A DNA stretch of 64,000 nucleotides from assembly GCA_016785225.1 (NCBI GenBank), contig JAFBJZ010000344.1:1303501-1367500 (forward strand), in the 5' to 3' direction. This stretch comes from Psettodes erumei. Taxonomy: Eukaryota; Chordata; Actinopteri; Pleuronectiformes; Psettodidae. Shown here in pieces: positions 53,414 to 64,000 of this stretch (positions are counted from its first letter, which is position 1; each line of letters starts with the position of its first letter). Under the pieces are notes generated by a model, which did not search any database, was not told the DNA's origin, and saw only the letters and a list, made by a program, of their open reading frames with translations. Position numbers and translations under genes: made by a program.

Positions 53414-56400
53414 CATGTCACCCTTTTAAGTTTCTTCTCATTCAAAACAAAATGCACTCAAAGACCCAGACTTCCTGCTCACATACTGAAGATTTCTCAT
53501 ACAGTCACATTGCACTTTTCAAGATTGGAACTTGTGCCCACCTGAGCACAGCCTTTTATTTCAAGACAATGTCGAACACATGTGTATGTGTTTTTATGTG
53601 TGTGTGGTGAACAGAAACACTACGTGTACATTGACATGTACAGTATATCATAAAAGACCCACTGGGGAAAGATAGCTGCTCATATGTTACAATCTGCAGT
53701 GTGGCCTCACTTTAGACAGTGCCACTAATGTCTTTAAAAATGACTTTGGCCTTGCTGGAATTGCCAAGTGCCAACAAATGCTGCCGGCCCAAAGCTGAAG
53801 AGATGGAAAACGCTCTGCTCTGAAACCTCTTCTCAAGCATGCAGCTGCTGCCTGACATGACACGAGCTGTTTAACTGCTGAATCCACCAAACGAATGAGA
53901 AGCATGTTGATGGTGAAGGGGTGAGATGGACAAAGCCAACTGGAACCGTCTTGTTCAAAGCCATTAGCTGTAGCGCTGTCCCTTTGGCTTGCTTCAGTAG
54001 ATGGCTCAAATGCTTAAGAGAAGTGATGATGATAAATGGCACTACATGGATATTTCACTTACTTGCTGCCACAAGCACAATAGAGAAAAGTTCTCAAGAA
54101 CCACCTTACCACATATATGTTTTTAATAACTTTAAAAGAAAGGCCATTTAAATTATTAAAAGAGATCGGAGAGAGAGCAAAGAGAAAAATAGTTAGTGTT
54201 CTATGTTGGACAATCTACAGTAGGTAATGGTGACACTGGTTCTAAATGTATCAATCATGGATAAAACATAGACAAGAAGAACAGGAAGACTGTGTGATAT
54301 GATCTACAGCTCGAGAATGGCTACCAAATCACTCGTGGTGGATTTATTTTGTAATTTTGACATGCAATATGAATTAAATTTGATTTGTGAATTGATTCAA
54401 GTCTTTGCCTGCTCTCTTCTGTTCTGATTGTACACATTGTGTATTGTTTTAATAGTTAATCTGATATTGGGCCAAGGGACCACAGCTGACAATTTCTCTT
54501 TTGGATAACACTGACACATTTACTCAATTTGACTTATGTGCACTGTATCTGTAACAGTAAATAAATAAATACATATGCTATAAACTAAAATTGGTTAATA
54601 AGATAAACTCTGGTAATATATTTATTCTATATCAGTTTTTAGACCTCTTCCTACAACAAACAAATGGAGTTAAAAATAGATGTATCATGTAATAAAAGTA
54701 TCATGCAACCCTTTATCCCACTTTAGACAAAAAAAACATAAAGGTCTTGTGGGTGCATGCAAAGCATCTCCTTCCTTGAAGGCTGCATGCTTTTAAAGGT
54801 CTACTAAATATAGACTCATACATTAAGGCAACACTATATGTAGTGTTATACTGGTAGTGATAAAAGTTTGAAAGAGATTCAAAGTCACAAGATTGTACTT
54901 AAGTCACTGGTTCATGGTGCAGGCCAATGCCCCTAAGCATTACATACGCACAATGAGAGAGTTTTTCATGAAGTCTCAATTAAGGACAGAACTACTCGCT
55001 CAGAATGAAGAGAATCAACATGCTTCAGGCACTGAAAACTGCCTTCATTTAGTCATTTTCTTTCCCAGAGAGAGGACTCACACACACACAGACACACATA
55101 CTTAGAGTAGCACATGAGCCAATGTAAGGTTAAGCGTGCTGATACATACATCTTCAAATCTACATTACACTCACATACACCCCCTTATCCACAAAAACAC
55201 ACCAGCATGTGTGCATGAGCATGAAAATACACTGGATCAGCATCATGTGTCTAGAGGTTCTTGCCTTTCATTTAAGGTACAATCCATCTGCCATGATGGT
55301 AATTAGCTCTGTCAGCATGCAGTGTCTCAATCTGGAGAAGCTTTTTAAGGTGTAAGTACAAATGTAAGCCTTTGTAAAGCAGTTTAGCTGCATGGCAAAC
55401 TGAGCATGCATGTATACAGTTTGTGTGTTTCAAAGTTTCTGTTAATTCACAGCAGAATATTCAGGGTGTGTAGAAACACATGCATTAATATACATTTAAT
55501 GACTCTGAAACAGTGCTGTCACTTTATATATAAATTTGATTTTCTTGGGAGAAATTGGATGAGTTCACCCCCTGTGAGGCCGAAATGAAACTGCCTGTTC
55601 CAATTATAATTAAAACCATCAGTGCACTTTATGCAGTGTCACAGAGGAAAAGGTAAAATATTCAGCTTACACAAAAGAAGGCCACTCTGCAAAATATCTC
55701 AACTTTAAAATGACTCCCAAAAACCAGCATGCTTTAAAGTTTGATGTACAAAAAAAAATCACTTTGATCTTGCCCCTCTAACTTTTTTCATTTTTGCTAG
55801 ATTACATTTCTCTCAAAGGCGAGCTTTGGATCTTTTCTTCTTCAAGTCTTTGACAAAAAATTTTTTCTTTCATATTGTTTAGGGGCAGGTGAGTCGATAT
55901 GTACAGAGAATTGAATTTAAAAATGCATGGTGTAATTACAGTGAGATACTAATTCAATTCTTTGTTACTTCTTTTAATGCCCACTATAGTTACAGATGTG
56001 GAGCTGGAAGTCAGGAGAGTAAATACTTAATTGTTTTGTATTGTACGTGTTTTGTCTTGTCCTTAATAATTAACTTACTTTAAAGTATCTTGGTGGTATG
56101 AAACAGAAAATGTAGAAAAAAACATAAAACTTTGAGAAAGAAAATTACACAATTCACATGTTTTAATGTAGAATTCTGAGCTTGTTCCTTTTTCCATAAT
56201 GCCCCAGAGTCAAATAAACACTTAGAGACTAATAGCATTAAACTGTTGTATCGTCTATCACAAATATCCCCCCAGAGGTGCAAGTGAATAACCATGCATG
56301 CACACATCAGGGCCCATGAAATGTATTTGAAACATGTACACACAAGAAAGGGAAAATACGATGAAAAAAAATATACTCTACATAAGGACAACAACATCAA

Positions 56401-59400
56401 GCTTGAGGAGGAAAAATATGCATCTTGTGTGATGAATTTAAACCTCTGGCTGACAGTGCTGTACTTCACAGTCAACTCTAAATAGAATGAAACAAAGCAG
56501 AAAACCTATAACAGAAGAAAGGAGATTGGTACGTCAGAATATTATTGTTGGATTTACAAACCAATTGTACTGTCACTCACTTGTGGCTACTTAAAAACAA
56601 GAAATACTTTCATGCCTTTGCTCCTGATCACTGGACTTCTAACTAAATCTGCTCACCTGTGTCAGTTGAGGTCTGCCACTGGAGACAGATCTCTCACAAT
56701 ATCACAAAAAGCTGGGAGCGTTTTAGATCTAAAATGATTCCATCTGAAGACTACCAGTTCATTTTAGTCCAGTTGGCTAAAAGAGGCTACATTAATCTCA
56801 AGGATGCTATACTACTACTAAATACCATTCTCTTGCTCAGTTTCAGTGACGCTGCCTCTTCTCATGCTAAACTCAGCTAACCTCCAACAACATAAACATT
56901 AAAGGTGTGTGGAGAGGGAGAGTGTTGGTAACAATCAGGAAGTCCAATGCAAATTTCACTTTAGGGATTACTGGGATTTGCGTTTTGCACTCAGCAGGTC
57001 AAAAGCTCACACTGCAAAGGGTTTTACACTGCTTTGTTGCTTTATCAAGCAATGCTAGGGCTTACAAAAAGATCCCAATTTAAAGGCTCATTCATCCTTT
57101 CTGTGTGAATTCTATGTTGGCCTATTTGACCTTGATATACACTCTTATATAAAACTTATTAGGCATGGGTGAGACCTGGTTTTACCTGAAGAATATTGTT
57201 TGAGGCGCTGTGCTTGGGATGCTTACTATATGTTCTTGCTGATTCTCATCTTTCAGCCAAACATTCATTTTCTTGCCTATCAGCTCTGTGCAGTCAGTGT
57301 TGTCACTGTCATGTTTCTTGAGTTTTCTAGAGATAACTCATTGAGCACTTATTTCCCTGCTTATGTTTCTCCATTCGGACTGTTTTCCTATGACACCTTT
57401 TTTTCCTCACTGACAGACCTACCAGTGATAGCACGATTGTTCTGTTTGAGGCAACAAGCAAGATTACTTAATCAAGTGACCACTGACTGCATGCTCCCCA
57501 CTTAAGTAGGAAAATTTTGTTTACTTGGTTTTTTATTCTAACTATAAACTGTATACCAGTGTAGCTTTGTTGTGTCACTTAATATACAATTGGGTGACAG
57601 CTCTTAAGCTTTTTTGTGATTTTATGACAAAGTAAGGGAGATATAGAATATCATTATCCTTACAGATATAGAATATTTACAAATTGTTTCCTTTCCTTTG
57701 GTTAATTTAAATAAACAGACATAACACCTGCCTTCCCTGCAGTTAAACTTGAATTAAAGCACAATCATTTCACATGATTTTCTCGACATAATTAGTCTGT
57801 CATTAACAGAGCATTAAGTGTGCATTTTAGTGCCCAGACATTAAAGTTTTGATATTAATGTTTGAAAAAAAGGGCCAAATTAGTGTCAACAGAATTACCC
57901 AGGGCTTCATAGACCTGTATAGCTTGGTCTTAGTTTTCACTGGAAGTGTGAAGAGTTATCTTTCCTGATTCTGTGGTAGGATGCAGCAAAAAGACATCAG
58001 GGTGTTATTACCACAAGAGCATTAACAGCTGCTGTCCCTCATCCATAAAGATTCCAACACTGTGGATGAGTTAAAGGGGCCATGACTTGTGGGAGTGTAT
58101 TACGCTCGCAGCTCTTCAGTGAAGCAGAGTAGATGGCAAATTTGACAACGGGTCATGACGTTTTTGTTCCCGTGGGCTTTCATTTCGAAATGCGCTATGC
58201 GGACTCCATTTACACCTGACAGAACACCTTCAGATGCATGCATTAACATGCTGTTTTCATCATCTGCTTAAGTTATTCATATACAGGCTCTGTATAATGC
58301 AATTTGTAAATGACATGGGAAGTTTAGTCCGGAGTTTGTGACAATGCAGACAAGTACTAAAGTACAAAAGTTAAACAAAAAAAAAACAGAGGGAAAGCCC
58401 AAGACAAGAAAATAAAATGTGTACACAGACAAGAAAGGTGTGCTACAAATATATATAACAATATAATCACAGAAAGGAGTGAATAACTACAGGCATTTAA
58501 TAATGAACAAGAACTGACAAGAGGGTTCAAGAGGTATGAAAAAAGGCAGAGGGAAAAGAGCAAACATCTAAATAAGCTTCCCTCATCTAGCCAGCTGCAT
58601 CATGAAGCAAGAAGCAATCACCAAATGCCTCTCTTCCCACGCACTGACTGTGATCACAATTTCCTCTGTAACAACATTTGCGTGTGTGTATCAGTGTGTT
58701 TTAGTTGTTAGGAGCCCACAAGAGATTAACATTCCCATTAGATTATGGAGGGACATGCAATGGAAAGCATCATTGAGTCTCACTGGGTCTGTGTGTTTGG
58801 CTAGTCTTTCCAAGGGCTTTTAAGACTGTTGCCCCATTGACTATGTGCCTGCCATCTACCCTGAAGATGTATGTATGTCTCAGTCTGTGTATGTGGTCTC
58901 TTTCCTCAGTGCGGCTCTGTGGTAGGGGCTCTGCAAGAACAGATAAGTTAGCCTCAGGAGCAGCTCACTGTCACTACCCCTGGCAAGGAAAGAGGACAAC
59001 AGTGAAGACGTTTATGAAGCAATTGTCTTTTGCAATCCAGCTGCGATGGCAATCTCAAGTGCCTTCCCGGCTGCTGAGACAGAGACACACAGTCGGTCAG
59101 AGAGTGAGAGACTGTGAACATGAGAATTCAGCATGAAGGGAGGCATCAAGAGCAGCTTCTGGTTTAAGATACTGCAGGCTGGATATAGCTCTCTGGCCTG
59201 AACTGGTACTGGAAGGAGGTTAGGGGGTTGGTGGGCAGAAAACCATCCATCTGCTGAAATGTTGTTCTTGCAATGCAGCATCACGCTGTTGTGTCATAAT
59301 GTGGCATCAAGAGAGAGGACAGTGGCCAAGTGGAGAATATTTCTGCCATACTCACATTTTTCCCTCTCATGATTTTATTCACCTCTTTCAGAAAATCACC

Positions 59401-59891
59401 TTTGCTCTGTGTCTTCTCTTATTTGCTGCTCTCATTTTTCATTATCTCGTTTTTGTCAGTTTCACCGTCTCTCTGACAGGGTTTTTATCTTCTGTCTTTC
59501 TCTGAGGATTTTCTTTATCCCTTAAAAGTCTATCTTTTCACTCTGCATGCTAAATCCTTTCTTCCATAGATGTGCTGTATTTTGACGTGGCTGATTCTCA
59601 GGCTGAAAGTAACGTAGTGTTGCAAAGGAAAGAATGGATTTTCTCTCTGCTGCGTTCATTGCTTTCTCTCTCCTTCCCTGGTAGCAGCCCTGTTATCCCC
59701 TCCTTGCTCACCCTATGGAAGTAAAGCCATAACCTCGATTTGCACAGGTTAATGTGCAGCCACCTCAACATGAACACAAAACCAATACCAGGCCTTTTTG
59801 CGTGGGTGATCACTCACTCTCTCTCTCCCATCTCTTGCGTTGCTCTGTTCCTTCTCCGCTTTTCTTGCTTTTCTTTTTAGCTCTCTCTTCG

Positions 59892-59913
59892 TCTCTCTCT
59901 CTCTCTCTCTCTC
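59892..59913. repeat. (TC)n microsatellite
   Basis: A perfect TC run of about 22 bases within a longer pyrimidine-rich stretch (about 59815-59930). Confidence 0.93.
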
Positions 59914-62049
59914 AATCTCTCCACCTTGTAAATTGGACTCTGGTAACATTACGGTGCTTTTCTCATTATTCCCATCACTCTGGCCAAATTGCCTTGTCTT
60001 TCAGGACCATTGGGCTCTGTTCATGGGCTGCTCCTGCAACCGGAGGGCTGCACAAGTCTTTTCCTCCGTCTCAGGGCTGTTTCGGAGCAAAGATGGGACC
60101 AAGAAATGGATTCCATTCTGCAGCAAATAATACAACCTCGGGCCGCTGAAAACTGCATGCTCCGTGCTACACACTATGATCGATCGATTTATCAGGGAAG
60201 ATGTAAACAAATGTTTATAGGGAGAACTGAGAGAGCGTGCAGCCAAGAGGTACTAGACAGTGTTTGATCTTCTGAAGGTATTTGTCTTTTAATCTTTTCC
60301 CAGATCATTAATTTTATTTGAAAGATTTATGGTCTTTTTTCTGCTAATTTGCTCATAACCAATTTGCAATTTAAGAAGGGAAAGAAATATGAAACTTGTC
60401 ACATGTATGTTTTACCAATTCAATTTCTTGGGCTGATCATTTGAATTTTTTTTCATAAACTATCACTAAGTGCAGTTTGAAATGATCAGTTTAATGTAAT
60501 TGTTCACAGGAAACCTTGATAATAAAATAATGTTAAAGTGATTTTATTATTACTTTAGGCTAAAATCAAACATGCCAATCTTAATGCTAACATTTCTATT
60601 ACTCTTGCAAAAGTTCTGCTGACTGCTGTGAAGGGATTGATATGTTATAATTGTTTAGTTGTAAAATTAGTCCATGCCAGATCAACATCTCTTTTTTTAA
60701 ACACAAAATAAATTTTCTTGGTTAATTCATAGGCTAATACAATGTGTATCTTTTCAGTTTTCATTATCAAATGCCCTCAGGACAATAAACAACTATGGAT
60801 TTATGTTATATAGTTATAGTCTGAACTAGCTTACTATCATCTTAGCCATAGAACTCCACTGTCCCCTACACACTACTATCAAGAGGCACTTGTATTGCCA
60901 TATGTCCACCGCTCGGACAAAAGAACACTTGGGCTCACAGTGTTGGTCGACTGCCATCAAATATACTAAGTGTAAAAAAAAACAGTTTTGCCATACTTAT
61001 GTTCAAATTCATGCATCGAGGCAGAAATGTTATCAGATTACTCTATATGGGGTACCTGTGGTGTGATAACACACCATGCAATGTTCTTGAGTTATCATGT
61101 TCACAAGAAAAATCTGTTTCCCCCTAATTACTCTAATTAGTTCATTGATTTGTTTTTACACCAACTCAATATGAACTTAACGTGTTAAAGAATTATAGCA
61201 GTTTCTGCAAAATCAATGTTCCCTCATTAACATGCAAATGTATGCAGAAAGGCAAAAATAACTGAATGGCTAATAGTTAAAGCCTAGTTCAAGGCTGACC
61301 TTAAGAGAGAACTTGAGTTTTCAGGGTCTTAGACTTGTCCCAGTGTCATAGCCACATGTATTTCAACACCATCATGACCCCGTCTCAACTCTTAAGTACT
61401 CGGCCTTGACTCAGACTCACACTTCTCTTTCGGAAACACAGACGGACAGAAAGACAGTATGAGAAGAAAAGTGCCAAGTCAAAAGCAGGGGAGACCACGT
61501 GCGATAAAAAAGCTACCAGAGGGGGAAAGACAGAAAAGATGAGAGACATCTCAAAAAAGAGCAGAGAGAGAACAGACGGATTAAAGAGCGTGAGAGGACA
61601 GTAAAAAATTTAGAGACTGGAGGTAAATGCTTAAGTCCTTTTTGAGTTCAGCCAGCTATGAGTCAGGAGGAATTGAATAGAATCTTTTTTCTCTCTCAAT
61701 GTCTGCTGCAGCTGAATACCCACTGCTCCTCTATTCTGTTCTGACACAATACACGGCTCTCAGCAAACTCACTTTCCATTTCAGAGCTGCCTGCTGGTCA
61801 TTTTGACTGGACAAAAGGATATTTAAATAAAAAAATATAAAGCTAGATGTTGCGGGTAAACTCCAAATCCAAAAGTTGCTTTCCTTTTCAATCATATTCA
61901 ATGTACATCAAAACAAATATTTATTTTGTCTCTTTGTCTTTCTCACAAGTTCTATTTTGTGCAATTTTTCAGTACTGCTGTTATTGTATATGCATTAGAT
62001 GCATACTCCAGTTTAGAAAGCAGTACTATTTTCCATTTTGTCTCTTCAC

Positions 62050-62845
62050 CAATCAGCCATGACATAAAAACAGCTGCCAAATATTGCGTAGGTCCCCTTT
62101 GTGCTGCCAAAACAGTTCTGACCCACTGAAGTATGGATTGCTCTATAGGCGTCTTGTGATATCTGGCACCAAGATGTTAACATCACCTCCTTTAAGTCAG
62201 GTCCTCCTTTAAGTAAGGCCTCCATGGATCAGACATGGTTTTTTCAGTACATCTCACAGATGCTCAATCGGATTGTGATCTGAGGAATTTGGAGGCCAAG
62301 TCAACGCCTTGAAACCTTTGTCATATTCCTCAAACCACACCTTAACTATCTGTTTCAGTGTGGCAGGGTGTATCACAGAAACAGGCCACAGCAAGCTATG
62401 ATGCACTGTGTGTTCTTCCAGCTTTCTATTATAGTCAGCATTAAGGTTTTCATATGTTTGTATTACAGTAGTAACCGTCACCTTCTCTCTTCATACTCAT
62501 CAGTGTGCCTTGGGTGTCCATGACCCTGTCACTAGTTCAGTTCTTGTCCTTTCTTTCAACCTCTTTTGTTAGGTACCGACCAATACACACCACTGCATAC
62601 CCCATGAGACCTGCTTTTTTGGAGATGCTCTGATCCAGTAATTTACCCATAACAAATTGGCTCATCAAAGATGCTCTGATCCTTACACTTGTCCAGTTGT
62701 CTTGCTTCCAACACATGGACATCAAGAAGTGACTGTATTCTTGCTGCCTAATATATCCCACCTCTTTACAGGTATCACTGTAACAAGATAATCAACGTGA
62801 TTCACATCTCCTGTCAGGGGGTCTGAATGTTATGGTTGATCGTTG
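62050..62845 (-). mobile_element. internally deleted Tc1/mariner element
   Basis: The minus strand carries parts of a Tc1 transposase. 62537-62761 has the N-terminal helix-turn-helix (LLDQSISKKAGLMG, compare RLGQSISKTAALVG in fish Tc1). 62254-62481 has HTVHHSLL and, after a jump, VWFEEYDKGFKALTWPPNSS and NPIEHL, the C-terminal signature. The catalytic core between them, with the first two acidic residues of the DDE triad, is gone, and the frame is broken. The outer ends are imperfect inverted repeats: caatcagccatgacat at the left and atgttatggttgatcg at the right. It cannot encode an active enzyme. Confidence 0.85.
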
Positions 62846-64000
62846 TATATGGTACCTGCATAAAACACATCATATAATCTGTCTATGTCTGACATACACT
62901 TCCCCCACCTCCTATTCCCCTCCCCTTACTCAACTCTGTTCCCCTATCATTTTGCTCAGGCAACACCCAGAACTAAAAGGAAAAAAAATGGACAAAAAAC
63001 TTCAAAAAACCATGCATTTGTCACCTCATAAGCTGCTGTTGTCTGCTGGGCTCTCTCCCTCTCTTTCTAGCAAGCTATTTCCTCCTTTCATCTTTCTCTT
63101 TCAAAGCCTTCTGTTTCTTGTGGGACAGAAACGACAGCACATCTTCTTGTACCTTTCATTTACAGTAAATAGGTGGGAGGGAAAAAAGCCTCATCCTCCT
63201 CCCACCTGTGCTATCTGTTTTCCTCACTCTCTCTTCTGTGATTTAAAGGTGGGTTGAAATGACACAAAAATGTAGCAATAATCCAATACCATAAGCTGTA
63301 TGGAGATGATAAAGCAACTACGAGGTATCAAAAGGATTGACGCATTCCTGTGTTGGTGCTGTCTGTTCGATGCCATGACAGCGAGGAAAGAAGTGCTCCC
63401 AGTGCTCAGCAGGGATTGTATTCAATTATTGAATAAACAGCTCAGTACCAAAGAACCACAATAGGTAGTTATTTTAAAGCCTGCGTGGCATTATGTTTTA
63501 TTGACAGGGATTATTAGGGTATTGCCTTCTCTTTGTGGTGCGATTTGTCCCACTTTTGGGAAACCTTTTTATAAATTTATTGTTCTCATTGAAATGAGAG
63601 AACATAATTGAAAATCATGTTCAATTTTCACACATGCTGAAAGAGGCTTGTCAATGAATTATGTGGGTTTTGTGAATGCCATGTACCATTCCTGCTTTAT
63701 TTTAATTCATAAGTTTTGTAAAATATGCCATCAGCCTGTATAATCTTCCTGTGCTTGGCATGCCATATCTAACTTTCTTGTGAAAATATTTTGTGGCTGC
63801 AAACACAAAGTGAAGCACTTGCCACAGCAAAGTGGAACCTTAGCAAAACAAACCTTATGATAAAACAACAGGGAAGACAGGGAAGGGAAGAACAGTGGTA
63901 AATCAGTAGAAGAATAAAGTAATTCATAGAACTTGCCATCATTATTTTCCATTTTACAATTATCTGCAAAAAATCTGCATATACTGTATGTCAATAATTT

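Larger units (their letters stand above)
52313..64000 (-). other. tnr: 5' region of tnr: probable first intron or upstream DNA
   Basis: These 11.7 kb show no recognisable coding exon on either strand. Contents are a (TG)n tract (53389-53413), a (TC)n tract (59892-59913), a purine-rich stretch (about 61430-61620) and the Tc1 remnant (62050-62845). Mammalian tenascin-R has noncoding first exons upstream of the ATG exon; none can be placed here by eye. The segment 59940-60260 is richer in G+C and CpG than its surroundings and is the only stretch I would test as a first exon or regulatory element. Confidence 0.6.

Noticed and set aside
56080..56475. 131-codon minus-strand open frame rich in Phe, Leu and Cys
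   Set aside because: AT-rich sequence, no family, no splice or start context, far upstream of tnr.
59754..60267. Three overlapping plus-strand frames of 92-131 codons
   Set aside because: Driven by the (TC)n tract and the downstream GC-richer stretch; no domain recognised. Only kept as a candidate regulatory region.
1..64000. CRISPR arrays, operons, tRNA or rRNA genes
   Set aside because: No regularly spaced repeats, no cloverleaf or rRNA signature, and the coding style is eukaryotic and spliced throughout.

Overview
The window is vertebrate genomic DNA, most likely from a percomorph teleost fish. The evidence is split, intron-rich coding sequence with GT/AG junctions, long AT-rich introns, many (CA/TG)n microsatellites, and decayed transposons and dispersed repeats of kinds I know from fish genomes. 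No bacterial, phage or organellar features are visible.

One protein-coding gene dominates: tenascin-R (tnr), on the minus strand, running from a signal-peptide exon at 52312 down to a fibrinogen-domain exon at 3766. I could place 25 coding exons. Every junction is GT/AG and every phase matches, giving one uninterrupted frame of about 1,231 codons. The order is signal peptide; basic RVRR motif; tenascin N-terminal region with a Cys-rich heptad trimerisation segment (exons 2-4); 4.5 EGF-like repeats in one exon (48552-49028); nine fibronectin type III (FNIII) domains (43940 down to 5084); and the first third of the fibrinogen-like globe (exons 24-25). The rest of the globe, the stop codon and the 3' UTR lie beyond the left edge. 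Tenascin-R is a secreted extracellular-matrix glycoprotein of the nervous system, made mainly by oligodendrocytes and some neurons. It helps assemble perineuronal nets and modulates adhesion and neurite growth.

By region: 1-3765 is a partial intron with no exon visible. 3766-8439 holds FNIII-9 and the start of the fibrinogen domain. 8440-25865 holds FNIII-7 and FNIII-8 in long introns that carry a piggyBac-type MITE (17512-17667), a decayed hAT-superfamily transposase (about 19.7-21.3 kb) and dispersed repeats. 28835-43940 holds FNIII-6 back to FNIII-1. 48552-52312 holds the EGF and N-terminal exons. 52313-64000 is upstream or first-intron DNA with no recognisable gene apart from an internally deleted Tc1/mariner element (62050-62845). 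Noncoding 5' exons and the promoter could not be located.

Nothing points to a new biological system. The items most worth a second look are the furin-like site, the paired donor sites of exon 2, UG-repeat tracts next to two splice sites, the symmetric one-exon FNIII-6 cassette, the transposon fossils and a perfect GC-rich hairpin at 40987-41014.
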